Assembly (NCBI RefSeq): GCF_036347135.1
Contig: NZ_CP108938.1
Span: forward strand, 1,736,001-1,800,000
Source: Streptomyces sp. NBC_00775
GTDB lineage: Bacteria; Actinomycetota; Actinomycetes; Streptomycetales; Streptomycetaceae
Length of the DNA: 64,000 nt
Reading direction: 5' to 3'
The translations under genes were made by a program, and so were the position numbers. The notes beneath the pieces are model-generated. The model worked only from the letters and a program-made list of their open reading frames with translations, was not told where the DNA came from and did not search any database. Of this stretch, positions 48,589 to 58,803 are shown piece after piece (the first letter of the stretch is position 1; every line of letters starts with the position of its first letter).

Positions 48589-49697
48589 ACCGCGTCCTCC
48601 GGTATCCCCAGGGGCAGTTCGGCCCGGACCGAGAAGCCGCCCTCCGCACGCGGGCCGGCGTTCAGGGTGCCGCCGAGGGCCGTGACGCGTTCGCGCATGC
48701 CGGTGAGGCCGATGCCGGGCGTGGGTGGCCGGGACGGCTGTGCGACGCCGTCGTCGTCCACGCTGATCGTCAACTCCGCTGGCGTGTAGTCGAGTTCGAC
48801 GGTGACCTTGGCGGGGCCCGCATGGCGGGCGGCGTTCGTGAGGGCTTCCTGGACGATGCGGTACGCGGCGCGGTCCACGGTCGCCGTCAGTGCCCGTTCC
48901 TCACCGCTCACCCTCAGATCGACGGCGAGACCGGCCGCGCGGGCCCGCTCCACGAGCAGCGCGGGTGTGCCGGTCGGCTCGTCGGTGCGCAACACCTCCA
49001 GCGTGGCCCGCAGTTCACGCATCGCCTCGCCGCCCGCCTCCTGGATGGCGAGCAGCGCGGGCGGCACGTCCTCGCCCCTCTTGCGGGCGAGATGGACGGC
49101 GACGCCCGCCTGGAGCTTGACGATGGAAATGCTGTGTGTGAGCGAGTCGTGCAACTCCCTGGCGATACGCAGCCGTTCCTCGCCCGCGCGCCGCAGTGCC
49201 GCCTCCTCACGGGTGCGTTCCGCCTCCAGCGCGCGCTGTTCCGTCTGGCGCAGATACGCCTGCCAGTTCCGGTCGGCGAGCCCCGTCACCAGGGCGCACA
49301 GGAACCAGCCCGCGAGCAGGAGGGCCCGCTCGACGATCTCCTGCTTCGTGGGTCCCGTCGCCATGTATCCCGCCAGGAACACGGCACTTGCCGACGCCGC
49401 CACGGCTCTGTGACCCACGCGGGCGGCGGTGTGTACGGCGGCCAGGACGGGGAGGGCGGAGACAGGACCGGGATGGGCGTGCACGACGTACGCCGTCGTA
49501 GTGGTCGTGGTGATCGCCAGTACGACGCGTGGGGCTGCGCGGTTGGCCGCGAGGGTGAGGGAGCCGAGGGTGATCAGCGCGTAGTCGACGGGGGTTGTGC
49601 TGTCGCGGAACGCCGCCGCGGTCACGACGAGGGCGCCGATCACGAACGCGAGGGTCGTGTCGGCCAGATGCCTTCGGGTGGCCTGGTCGAGCTGCAT
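48585..49697 (-). CDS. Sensor histidine kinase (NarX/DesK type) with lost partner
   Basis: 370 residues. About five membrane helices (15-140) are followed by a coiled linker. The HisKA_3 dimer domain has the phospho-acceptor His in RIARELHDSLTHSIS near 190. The C-terminal ATPase domain has VQEALTNAARHAG and TPGIGLTGMRERVTALGG. This class signals to NarL-type regulators, but the adjacent one is deleted, so the kinase is orphaned or cross-talks. ATG 49697 has no good ribosome site; an upstream start is possible. Confidence 0.88.
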   Translation of the reverse strand: MQLDQATRRHLADTTLAFVIGALVVTAAAFRDSTTPVDYALITLGSLTLAANRAAPRVVLAITTTTTTAYVVHAHPGPVSALPVLAAVHTAARVGHRAVAASASAVFLAGYMATGPTKQEIVERALLLAGWFLCALVTGLADRNWQAYLRQTEQRALEAERTREEAALRRAGEERLRIARELHDSLTHSISIVKLQAGVAVHLARKRGEDVPPALLAIQEAGGEAMRELRATLEVLRTDEPTGTPALLVERARAAGLAVDLRVSGEERALTATVDRAAYRIVQEALTNAARHAGPAKVTVELDYTPAELTISVDDDGVAQPSRPPTPGIGLTGMRERVTALGGTLNAGPRAEGGFSVRAELPLGIPEDAV

Positions 49698-49912
49698 GTC
49701 CGGCACGATAGACGGCTGCTCGGACAGCCGCGTCAGACCTGTGGATGGATCCCGGGGTACTCCCCTTGGAGTAGGTCGCGCCAGGCGCGGGCCCGGTGGG
49801 GTAGCTCGCATTGCCTTCGGGTGTACGACGCCTGCGGATGGGTCTCTGCACGAGGGTGGCAACGGCACCCGGCGCCAACCGGCATCAGCGGTCACCCACC
49901 AGGAGGAACCCC

Positions 49913-50908
49913 ATGCCCAGCCCCTTCCGCTACACGACCCCGCCGCCGCCCAAATCCGCCACCGGCCGCACCGCCGACGTCTACGCCCAGCTCACCGACG
50001 ACTTCGGCATCGACCGCCCGTCCAGCTTCGTCGTCCTCTCGTCCGCACCCGAACTCCTCACCGCCACCTGGGCGTTGATGCGCGAGTCACTGATCGCGGG
50101 CGAGGGGGACAGGACCGGGAAGGAGCTCGCGGCGCTCGGCGTGTCCGAAGCCAATCGGTGTCCCTTCTGCGTGGACGCGCACACGATGCTGCTGCACGCC
50201 ACCGGGGACCACGCGCTCGCGGAGACGGTGGCGCGCGGCGAGACCCCCGCCGACGCCGAGCACGCGCGGCTGCTGGCCTGGGGCCGGGCGACCAGGACAC
50301 CGGGCGCCCCGGAACTGACGCCGCTCCCCTTCCCCCGGGCTCACGCGCCGGCCTACATCGGCACCGCGCTCTCCTTCCACTTCATCAACCGGATCGTGTC
50401 GGCGCTGCTGACCGAGAACCTGCTGCCGGGCAATGTCCAACGCCTCCGGCCGGTCCGGAGTCTGGTGGGCCGCTCGGTGGCCAAGACGGTGCGCCGCCGC
50501 CCCTCCCCCGGCGCGAGCCTGGCGCTTCTCGACGCCCCGGGGCCCGGCCCGGACTGGGCGCGGGGAACCACTGTCGGCCCGGCCTACGCCTCGCTGCGCA
50601 CCGCCGCCACCGCGGGAGCGGGACTCCTCGACGAGGCCGACCGGATCCTCGTACGGGAAACACTCCAGGGATCGGACGGCGCGCATCCGACGCTCGCGTG
50701 GGACGGCCTCCCGGACCGGTCGCGCCCCGGCGCGCGCCTCGCACTGCTGGCCGCCCTCGCCCCGTACCGCATCACGGACGAGGACGTGACAGCGTGGCGC
50801 GAACCGGTTCATACCGACCATTGCCTCGTCCATCTCGTGGCGTACGGCGCGTTCGCAGCCGTGGACCGCATCGAGAGCGCGCTTCCCGTCCGCACGCTGA
50901 ACAACTGA
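49913..50908 (+). CDS. AhpD/carboxymuconolactone-decarboxylase-like protein
   Basis: 331 residues. An AhpD-type redox motif, ANRCPFCVDAHTMLLHATG, lies near residue 80 (CxxC plus His), and the N-terminal region has LTATWALMRESLIAG. The second half repeats a weaker helical pattern, so it may be a duplicated AhpD fold. Peroxide or organic hydroperoxide reduction coupled to a thiol donor is the family theme. AGGAGG lies 7 bases before the ATG. Confidence 0.78.
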   Translation: MPSPFRYTTPPPPKSATGRTADVYAQLTDDFGIDRPSSFVVLSSAPELLTATWALMRESLIAGEGDRTGKELAALGVSEANRCPFCVDAHTMLLHATGDHALAETVARGETPADAEHARLLAWGRATRTPGAPELTPLPFPRAHAPAYIGTALSFHFINRIVSALLTENLLPGNVQRLRPVRSLVGRSVAKTVRRRPSPGASLALLDAPGPGPDWARGTTVGPAYASLRTAATAGAGLLDEADRILVRETLQGSDGAHPTLAWDGLPDRSRPGARLALLAALAPYRITDEDVTAWREPVHTDHCLVHLVAYGAFAAVDRIESALPVRTLNN

Positions 50909-51103
50909 CGTCGCGAAGGGGACAAACCGGGCCGCGGTGCGGCTCGTGACGGCATGTCGGCCCACAGCCCGTCAACAGTGAGCCACTGTCACCACACAGG
51001 CACGGAGCGAGTTGGCACTTCCGCCCCACAGGGACTCATGTGAGACTGGCGTCCCGTCCGCAGTGCGGACCACCTCCGCACCGTCCCCCACGAGAAGTGC
51101 GCC

Positions 51104-51763
51104 TTGCGTTCTCTTCCCCTGCCGCTCGCCCTCACCGCGCGCCTGCTGCCGGTCGCCGTGCTCGCCTCGGCGGGCTGGGCCCTGTCGTCCGGCCCGTTCG
51201 CCGCGACCCCCACCGCCGACCACAAAGCGACGCACAAGACGACGGCCACGGCATCCGCACCGTCCACATCCGCGGCCACCAAGACGTACGCCGCCTCGCC
51301 CGCCCCCTGTGACGGAGTGACCGAGAAGACGGTCAAGTCCCTGGTCCCGGGCGCCAAGACGGCCGGCCAGGAGATCGCGTCCACGGACAAGACCGTGCGC
51401 CGCACCTGCTCCTGGAACGCGCTCAAGGGGTTCGACTACCGCTGGCTCGACGTCTCGTACGAGATCAAGGAGTCGGACGCGGCGGCAGAGAAGTCCTACA
51501 AGGAGCGCCTCGCGGACAAAAGCGGCGGAGGTGCGGTGCCCGGCCTCGGCGACTCGGGCTACTCCGTCGTGAACCTCACCACCGAGAAGAAGCAGCAGAC
51601 CCGCGAGGGCGTGGTGATCGTCCGCGCGTCCAACGCGCTGGTGGTCGTCACGTACAACGGCAGCGACTTCGAGACGCAGAAGGCGCCCAGCACGGACGTG
51701 ATCAACAAGGGGGCCATCAAGGCCGCCAAGGACGCGGTGGCCGCGCTGGAGAAGAACCAGTAG
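51104..51763 (+). CDS. Secreted DUF3558-like protein
   Basis: 219 residues. A basic N terminus and hydrophobic stretch (LPLALTARLLPVAVLASAGWAL) form a likely signal peptide, with no lipobox Cys. A Thr/Ala/Ser/Lys linker (35-65) leads to a domain with paired Cys (PCDGVTEKTVKSLVPG and RRTCSWNA), as in DUF3558 lipoproteins. It has a TTG start with GAGAAG upstream. Its 3' end is partly duplicated: GGAGAAGAACCAGTAG occurs at 51748-51763 and again just past the stop at 51776-51791. Function is unknown. Confidence 0.72.
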   Translation: MRSLPLPLALTARLLPVAVLASAGWALSSGPFAATPTADHKATHKTTATASAPSTSAATKTYAASPAPCDGVTEKTVKSLVPGAKTAGQEIASTDKTVRRTCSWNALKGFDYRWLDVSYEIKESDAAAEKSYKERLADKSGGGAVPGLGDSGYSVVNLTTEKKQQTREGVVIVRASNALVVVTYNGSDFETQKAPSTDVINKGAIKAAKDAVAALEKNQ

Positions 51764-51808
51764 AGAAGAAGCGGTGGAGAAGAACCAGTAGGAGTCGACA
51801 CAAACCGG

Positions 51809-51840
51809 TAGAGCCGACCCTGACATAGCGGTCGGCTCTA
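51809..51840. terminator. Bidirectional hairpin terminator
   Basis: TAGAGCCGACC (51809-51819) and GGTCGGCTCTA (51830-51840) are perfect 11-bp arms around a 10-base loop. It lies between the convergent DUF3558-like and NCS1 permease genes, so it can stop both. Confidence 0.85.
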
Positions 51841-51865
51841 CTCATGTACGGCTAAGTCGGGCACG

Positions 51866-53392
<1,527 letters not shown>

Positions 53393-53530
53393 GGGCAGGC
53401 CAATCAGGTGAGGAGTGACGGGAAAGGCCGTGCGGGTGACGCCGTGGGGGGAGGTGCGGGTGCGGCCGGTCCCCTTCCCGGGACGGCGGGAAGGGGACGT
53501 TCTGGGGAGGAGGAGCGGGTGCCCGCGATG

Positions 53531-53642
53531 GTGCCGTGATGCTGTGGTGCCGTGATGCTGTGGTGCTGTGGTGCTGTGGTGCTGTGGTGCTGTGGTGCTG
53601 TGGTGCTTTGGTGCTGTGGTGCTGTGGTGCTGTGGGGCTCTG
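53531..53642. repeat. Octamer tandem repeat array (GTGCTGTG x14)
   Basis: Fourteen consecutive 8-base units follow GTGCTGTG with a few variants (ATGCTGTG, GTGCCGTG, GTGCTTTG, GGGCTCTG). The array fills the gap between the LLM oxidoreductase stop (53650) and the NCS1 permease start (53392). It is a simple-sequence repeat likely to vary in copy number. On the minus strand it is transcribed between the two genes as CACAGCAC repeats. Confidence 0.92.
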
Positions 53643-53649
53643 GTGCGGG

Positions 53650-54669
53650 TCAGCCGTTGATCGCCGGGATGACCTTCGTCCCGTACGCGTCGATGGTGGC
53701 TTCCTGCGCGTCATGCATGTCGTACACCGCGAACTGGTCGACGCCGAGCTCGCGCAGCGCGCTCAGCTTCTCGATGTGCCGCTCGGCCGTGCCGATCAGG
53801 CAGAACCGGTCGACGATCTCGTCGGGTACGAACGCGGTGTCGGGGTTGTCGGCACGACCGTGGTGCGAGTAGTCGTACCCCTCGCGGGCCTTGATGTAGT
53901 CGGTGAGTTCGTCGGGTACGGCGGCGGAGTGCTCGCCGTACTTGGAGACCAGGTCGGCCACGTGGTTGCCGACCATGCCGCCGAACCAGCGGCACTGCTC
54001 ACGCGCGTGGGCGAGCGCCTCGGGCGAGTCGTCCTCGGTGATGTACGCGGGCGCGGCCACGCAGATCTTCACGTCGGACGGGTCGCGGCCGGCCCCGACC
54101 GCCGCGTCCTTCACGGCCTTGACCATGGACTCGGTCAGATACAGATCGGCGAGCTGGAGGATGAAGCCGTCGGCCTCCTCGCCAGTCATCTTGAGGGCCT
54201 TCGGGCCGTACGCGGCCATCCAGACCGGGAGTTCGGCGCCGGGCTTGACCCACGGGAACTTGATGACGGTGCCGCCGAGGTCGGCCTCGTCGCCGCGCCC
54301 GAGAGCACGGATGACCTTCATCGCGCCGCTGATCCGGGCGAGGGTGTTCGGCGAGCGTCCGGCGACGCGCATCGCCGAGTCGCCGCGGCCGATGCCGCAC
54401 ACCGTGCGGTTGCCGTACATGTCGTTGAGCGTCGCGAAGGTGGAGGCGGTGACCTCCCAGGTGCGGGTGCCCGGGTTGGTGACCATCGGGCCGACCGTCA
54501 ACTTCTCGGTGTTCGCGAGGATCTGACTGTAGATCACAAAGGGTTCCTGCCACAGCACGGCGGAGTCGAAGGTCCAGCCGTACGTGAAGCCGTTGCCCTC
54601 GGCCCGCTTCATCAGCTCGATGACGCGGGAGGCAGGGGGGTCGGTCTGCAGGACGAGTCCGAAGTCCAT
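53650..54669 (-). CDS. LLM-class F420-dependent oxidoreductase (TIGR03842-like)
   Basis: 339 residues, luciferase-like TIM barrel. Blocks are MDFGLVLQTDPPASRVIELMKRAE at the N terminus, VGPMVTNPGTRTWEVTASTFATLNDM near 80 and LPVWMAAYGPKALKMTGEEADGFI near 150. This subgroup habitually sits beside hydantoinase genes in Streptomyces and may reduce or oxidise a pyrimidine-ring intermediate. F420 use is predicted from subgroup, not proven. It lies 18 bases after the dihydropyrimidinase stop, same operon. Confidence 0.9.
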   Translation of the reverse strand: MDFGLVLQTDPPASRVIELMKRAEGNGFTYGWTFDSAVLWQEPFVIYSQILANTEKLTVGPMVTNPGTRTWEVTASTFATLNDMYGNRTVCGIGRGDSAMRVAGRSPNTLARISGAMKVIRALGRGDEADLGGTVIKFPWVKPGAELPVWMAAYGPKALKMTGEEADGFILQLADLYLTESMVKAVKDAAVGAGRDPSDVKICVAAPAYITEDDSPEALAHAREQCRWFGGMVGNHVADLVSKYGEHSAAVPDELTDYIKAREGYDYSHHGRADNPDTAFVPDEIVDRFCLIGTAERHIEKLSALRELGVDQFAVYDMHDAQEATIDAYGTKVIPAING

Positions 54670-54687
54670 TGCGCCGCTCCTAGTCGC

Positions 54688-56088
54688 TCAGAGAAGGTAC
54701 TGACAGGTGGAGCGGGGGGTGTAGACGCCGTGGCCCGCGCGTCCGGTGAACTCCCGCTCGGTGATGACCAGTTCGCCGCGCGAGAGCACGGTCTCGACCC
54801 GGCCGGTGACGCGCTTGCCCTCGTACGCCGAGTAGTCGACGTTCATGTGGTGCGTCTCGACCGACATGACCTGCTCGGCGTGCGGGTCGTAGATGACGAT
54901 GTCGGCATCGGCGCCCGGCGCGATGGTGCCCTTCTTCGGATACAGGCCGAACATCCGGGCCGGGGTCGCGCAGGCGATCTCGATCCAGCGGCGGCGCGAG
55001 ATGTGCCCGTCGACGACGGCCTGGTGGAGCAGGTCCATGCGGTTCTCGACACCCGGAAGGCCATTGGGGATCTTCGAGAAGTCGCCCCGGCCGAGCTCCT
55101 TCTGGCCCACGAAGCAGAAGGGGCAGTGGTCCGTCGACACGACCTGGAGGTCGTTGGTGCGCAGGCCCCGCCACAGCGCGGCCTGGTGCTCCTTGGGCCG
55201 CAGCGGCGTCGAGCACACGTACTTCGAGCCCTCGAAGTCGGGCTCGGCGAGGTTGTCGGTCGACAGGAACAGGTACTGCGGGCAGGTCTCGCCGAAGACG
55301 TTCAGGCCCTCGTCGCGCGCCCGTGCCAGCTCGGCGACCGCTTCCTGCGCCGAGACGTGCACGACGTACAGCGGGGCGCCCGCGACCTGAGCGAGCTTGA
55401 TGGCGCGGTGGGTCGCCTCGGCCTCCAGCAGCGCCTTGCGCACTTCCCCGTGGAAGCGCGGGTCGGTCTCGCCGCGGGCCAGCGCCTGCTCGACCAGCAC
55501 GTCGATCGCGATGCCATTCTCCGCGTGCATCATGATCAGGCCGCCGTTCTCGGCGGAGCGCTGCATGGCACGGAGGATCTGGCCGTCGTCGCTGTAGAAG
55601 ACGCCCGGGTAGGCCATGAACTGCTTGAAGGAGGTGACGCCCTCCTCGACCAGCAGGTCCATCTCCTTGAGCGTCTCCTGGTTCACATCGGAGACGATCA
55701 TGTGGAAGGCGTAGTCGATGGCGCAGTTGCCGTCGGCCTTGGCGTTCCAGGCGTCGAGGCCCTCGCGCAGCGAGTGGCCGACGCTCTGCACCGCGAAGTC
55801 GATGATGGTGGTGGTGCCGCCCCAGGCCGCGGCCCGGGTGCCCGTCTCGAAGGTGTCCGAGGCGGAGGTGCCGCCGAACGGCAGCTCCATGTGGGTGTGG
55901 GCGTCGACGCCGCCCGGAATCACGTACTTGCCGGTGGCGTCTATGGCCCGCTCGGCCGTCCAGGCCTCGGCCGCCGGGGTGCCGGTCGCGGCGAGGGCCG
56001 CGATCCGGCCGTCCTCGATCAGGACGTCGGCATGGATCTCGTCGGACGCGGTGATGACGAGACCACCACGGATGACGGTACGGCTCAT
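54688..56088 (-). CDS. Dihydropyrimidinase / D-hydantoinase
   Basis: 466 residues. It has the amidohydrolase metal site: DAHTHMELPFGG (HxH) near residue 58, Lys in GVTSFKQFMAYPG near 150 (carboxylated bridging Lys), His in HVSAQEAV, and STDHCPFCFVGQK with the Asp ligand. It opens dihydrouracil, dihydrothymine or hydantoin to the N-carbamoyl amino acid. AGGAGAGGGAGC precedes ATG 56088. The order of step enzymes on this strand matches the reductive pyrimidine pathway. Confidence 0.94.
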   Translation of the reverse strand: MSRTVIRGGLVITASDEIHADVLIEDGRIAALAATGTPAAEAWTAERAIDATGKYVIPGGVDAHTHMELPFGGTSASDTFETGTRAAAWGGTTTIIDFAVQSVGHSLREGLDAWNAKADGNCAIDYAFHMIVSDVNQETLKEMDLLVEEGVTSFKQFMAYPGVFYSDDGQILRAMQRSAENGGLIMMHAENGIAIDVLVEQALARGETDPRFHGEVRKALLEAEATHRAIKLAQVAGAPLYVVHVSAQEAVAELARARDEGLNVFGETCPQYLFLSTDNLAEPDFEGSKYVCSTPLRPKEHQAALWRGLRTNDLQVVSTDHCPFCFVGQKELGRGDFSKIPNGLPGVENRMDLLHQAVVDGHISRRRWIEIACATPARMFGLYPKKGTIAPGADADIVIYDPHAEQVMSVETHHMNVDYSAYEGKRVTGRVETVLSRGELVITEREFTGRAGHGVYTPRSTCQYLL

Positions 56089-56227
56089 GCTCCCTCTCCT
56101 TCCGGTCGTGCGTGCACTGCGGGAATACCGAAGCTGTTGAAAGCTGAGGTCAACGCTGTTTCCTTGAGAGGAATACGGTGCCGCGGGCCCGGCCCCCCGT
56201 GAGCCGGGCCCGCGGAGCACGAGGGGA

Positions 56228-57070
56228 CTACGGCGCGGTCAGCGGCCCGTACGTCCCCGGAGCGCGGTCGCGGTAGAACTGCCAGCGGTCGCGCACCTCG
56301 CGGAGCTTGGCCAGGTCCAGGTCGCGGACGACGAGTTCCGTCTCCTTGTCGCTGGCCACCTCGCCGACGAACTGGGCTTCGGGGTCCACGAAGTACGAGG
56401 TCCCGTAGAAGTCGTTGTCGCCGTACTCCTCGACGCCCACCCGGTTGATCGCGCCCACGAAGTACTCGTTGGCGGCGGCCGCGGCCGGCTGCTCCAGCTG
56501 CCAGAGGTAGCCGGACAGACCGCGCGAGGTGGCCGAGGGGTTGAAGACGATCTCGGCACCCGCGAGACCCAGCGCCCGCCAGCCCTCCGGGAAGTGCCGG
56601 TCGTAGCAGATGTATACGCCGATCTTGCCGACGGCGGTGTCGAAGATCGGCCAGCCGGAGTTGCCCGGCCGGAAGTAGAACTTCTCCCAGAATCCCGGCA
56701 CTTGGGGGATGTGGGTCTTGCGGTACTTGCCGAGGTACGAGCCGTCGGCGTCGATCACCGCCGCGGTGTTGTAGAGGACGCCGGGCTGCTCCTCCTCGTA
56801 CATCGGCAGGATCAGGACGATGCCCAGTTCCTTGGCCAGCGCCTGGAAGCGCTGGACGATCGGGCCTTCGGGGATCTGCTCGGCGTACTCGTAGAACGCC
56901 TTGTCCTGGACCTGGCAGAAATAGGGCCCGTAGAAGAGCTCCTGGAAGCACAGGACCTGTGCGCCCTGTGCGGCCGCGTCGCGGGCCGCCTGCTCGTGGA
57001 CCTGAATCATCGATTCTTTGTCGCCGGTCCATGCGGTCTGGAAGACGGCGGCTCGGATCACTCTGCTCAT
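56228..57070 (-). CDS. Nitrilase-superfamily beta-ureidopropionase, first copy
   Basis: 280 residues. The catalytic triad is in place: Glu in CFQELFYGPYFCQVQ near residue 44, Lys in YLGKYRKTHIPQ near 118, and Cys in YICYDRHFPEGWRAL near 153. It hydrolyses N-carbamoyl-beta-alanine or N-carbamoyl amino acids to the free amino acid, CO2 and ammonia, the step after dihydropyrimidinase. It is closely similar over its full length to the copy at 60084-60926. It lies 139 bases upstream of the dihydropyrimidinase gene. Confidence 0.92.
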   Translation of the reverse strand: MSRVIRAAVFQTAWTGDKESMIQVHEQAARDAAAQGAQVLCFQELFYGPYFCQVQDKAFYEYAEQIPEGPIVQRFQALAKELGIVLILPMYEEEQPGVLYNTAAVIDADGSYLGKYRKTHIPQVPGFWEKFYFRPGNSGWPIFDTAVGKIGVYICYDRHFPEGWRALGLAGAEIVFNPSATSRGLSGYLWQLEQPAAAAANEYFVGAINRVGVEEYGDNDFYGTSYFVDPEAQFVGEVASDKETELVVRDLDLAKLREVRDRWQFYRDRAPGTYGPLTAP

Positions 57071-57129
57071 CGGGACCTCCGGTCGCTCGGTGTGCGAGGA
57101 GCCTAGAAAGCCCTGACCGCTGCTTTGAG

Positions 57130-57219
57130 TTGCACCGTGTCACGTCTGAGGCACTGTGCCGTTCCACGGTGTCACCCCCGCGTTGTCCCATGTTTCACCT
57201 GAGTCGTCCTGTGTTTCAC
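57130..57219. promoter_or_regulatory. Direct repeats in the nitrilase promoter region
   Basis: Two pairs of direct repeats lie between the PucR stop and the first nitrilase start: TTGCACCGTGTCACG (57130-57144) with TTCCACGGTGTCACC (from 57162), and TGTTTCACC (57191-57199 and 57211-57219). They may be PucR sites, but the second pair runs into the 3' end of pucR. Confidence 0.35.
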
Positions 57220-58778
57220 CGTTGTTGCGCGTCGTGCGCGAGCAGCGCGATGTGTACGGACGCGGCCTGCTCGAAGTCGTCGAGATCGACGCCGAGACGG
57301 GCCTCTATGGCCTCCAGGCGCCGGTACAGCGCGGGCCTGCTGACGTGGTGGAGCTGGGCGGTGCGCGACTTGTTGCGGCCGGTCGCGAGATACGTCCGCA
57401 GCACGGGCAGCAGCTCCGACTCGGCATCGGCCCCGCACAGCAGTCCGTCCAGCTCCCGCTCGGCGAAGGACTGGACGTGCGGGTCGTCGCGCAACAGCCG
57501 CACCAGGCCGCGCAGATGGACGTCACGCAGCCGTACGAGCACCGGCTGTTCCTGGTCGGCGGGTGCGTCGGCGGCGGCCTCGGCGACGTGCAGGGCCTCG
57601 CGCAGACCGCCGGGTACGTCGTCCCACGCGTCGCGTGCGGAGGCCGCCGCCACGGTCGTACGGACCCCGCTCTCGTTCCGCAGCCGCACGGCGAAGTGCG
57701 CGGCCAGCGCCTCCGCGTCCTGGTCGCGGGCGAGGCTGAGCAGCACGGCGGTGGCGCCGTCCGCGAGCTCCGCGACCAGCCCGGGCAGCCCCAACAGGCG
57801 TAGTACACGGTCGAGTTGGGCCGGGTCGCCGTCCCGGACCACCATCGGCACGAAGGCGCGCCGGTTGACGGGCAGCCCGGCCGCACGCGCTCGCGGGAGG
57901 AGCTGCCGGGCCGGTACGACCCCGCTCACCAGGTCGGTCAGCAGGCTCTGCGCGGACTCCTCCTCCCAGCTGTGCACGGAACCGCCGAGCATCCGGTGCA
58001 GGACCAGCGCCTCGGCCGCGCGGTCGGCGAGCAGCCGCCCCGTGGCGGCGTCACCGCGGTAGCCGCACAGCACGATGCGGCCCCAGCGTTCGCCGCGCCC
58101 GCCCAGCTCGGCCCGGATCCAGCCGTCGCCCTCGCTGCCGCCCGCCTGCCGCGCGATGCGCTCCCAGTCACGCAGCACGTCGTCGACGGCGGACCGCTCC
58201 CCCGCCGTGGCGAGCACCCGGTGGGCGAGGTTGGTGACGACGACCGGACAGGCGGCGTGCCCGGCGATCTCGTCGAGCATCCGCTGCAACGGCGCGCCCG
58301 TGGTGATGAGCCCGGTGAGCGCGGTCCGTACCGCCTCGGACAGGCTCACGGCCGCGAACTTGCTGCGCACGAGCCGGGATTGAACCTCCTCCGTCAACTC
58401 GGCGAAGGGGAAGGGCCGGTGGAGCACCACCATGGGCAGCCCGCACCGCTCGGCGGCCCGGCGCATCACGTCCGGCGGCGTGGGGAAGGCGCGGCCGAGT
58501 CCGAGGACGACGGCCGCGGCCTCCGCTCGGTGCAGCGAACGGATGTACTCGGCCTGTGCGTCGGGGTCGCCGGCGAGCAGCACCCCGGTGGTGAGCACCA
58601 TTTCGCCGCCGGTGAGCATCACGCCCACATCGGCGGCCTCGGCGACATGCACCCAGCGCACGGACCGGTCGAGATGGCCCGCACCGGCCACCACCTCGGG
58701 CTCTCCGGCCAGCACCCGGTCCAGGGCGAGGACCTGGCGTACCGACAGGGCGGGTTCCAAGGCGGGGGCGGTGGTCAT
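57216..58778 (-). CDS. PucR-family transcriptional regulator
   Basis: 520 residues. The N-terminal PucR domain (about 10-130) has the blocks VRQVLALDRVLAGEPEVVAG and VLLAGDPDAQ. A GGDEF-like middle follows, and the C-terminal helix-turn-helix (about 455-515) reads LRTYLATGRNKSRTAQLHHVSRPALYRRLEAIE. The family controls purine, hydantoin or pyrimidine catabolism in response to pathway intermediates. It lies in the middle of the catabolic island, 25 bases after the aminotransferase, and is the obvious local regulator. Confidence 0.92.
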   Translation of the reverse strand: MTTAPALEPALSVRQVLALDRVLAGEPEVVAGAGHLDRSVRWVHVAEAADVGVMLTGGEMVLTTGVLLAGDPDAQAEYIRSLHRAEAAAVVLGLGRAFPTPPDVMRRAAERCGLPMVVLHRPFPFAELTEEVQSRLVRSKFAAVSLSEAVRTALTGLITTGAPLQRMLDEIAGHAACPVVVTNLAHRVLATAGERSAVDDVLRDWERIARQAGGSEGDGWIRAELGGRGERWGRIVLCGYRGDAATGRLLADRAAEALVLHRMLGGSVHSWEEESAQSLLTDLVSGVVPARQLLPRARAAGLPVNRRAFVPMVVRDGDPAQLDRVLRLLGLPGLVAELADGATAVLLSLARDQDAEALAAHFAVRLRNESGVRTTVAAASARDAWDDVPGGLREALHVAEAAADAPADQEQPVLVRLRDVHLRGLVRLLRDDPHVQSFAERELDGLLCGADAESELLPVLRTYLATGRNKSRTAQLHHVSRPALYRRLEAIEARLGVDLDDFEQAASVHIALLAHDAQQR

Positions 58779-58803
58779 GGTGCGGGTTCCCTTGCTCAGT
58801 GTC

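Noticed and set aside
53536..56202. 888-codon open frame on the plus strand
   Set aside because: It is the antisense of the LLM oxidoreductase and dihydropyrimidinase genes and starts inside the octamer repeat; high third-position GC on the minus strand explains the lack of stops.
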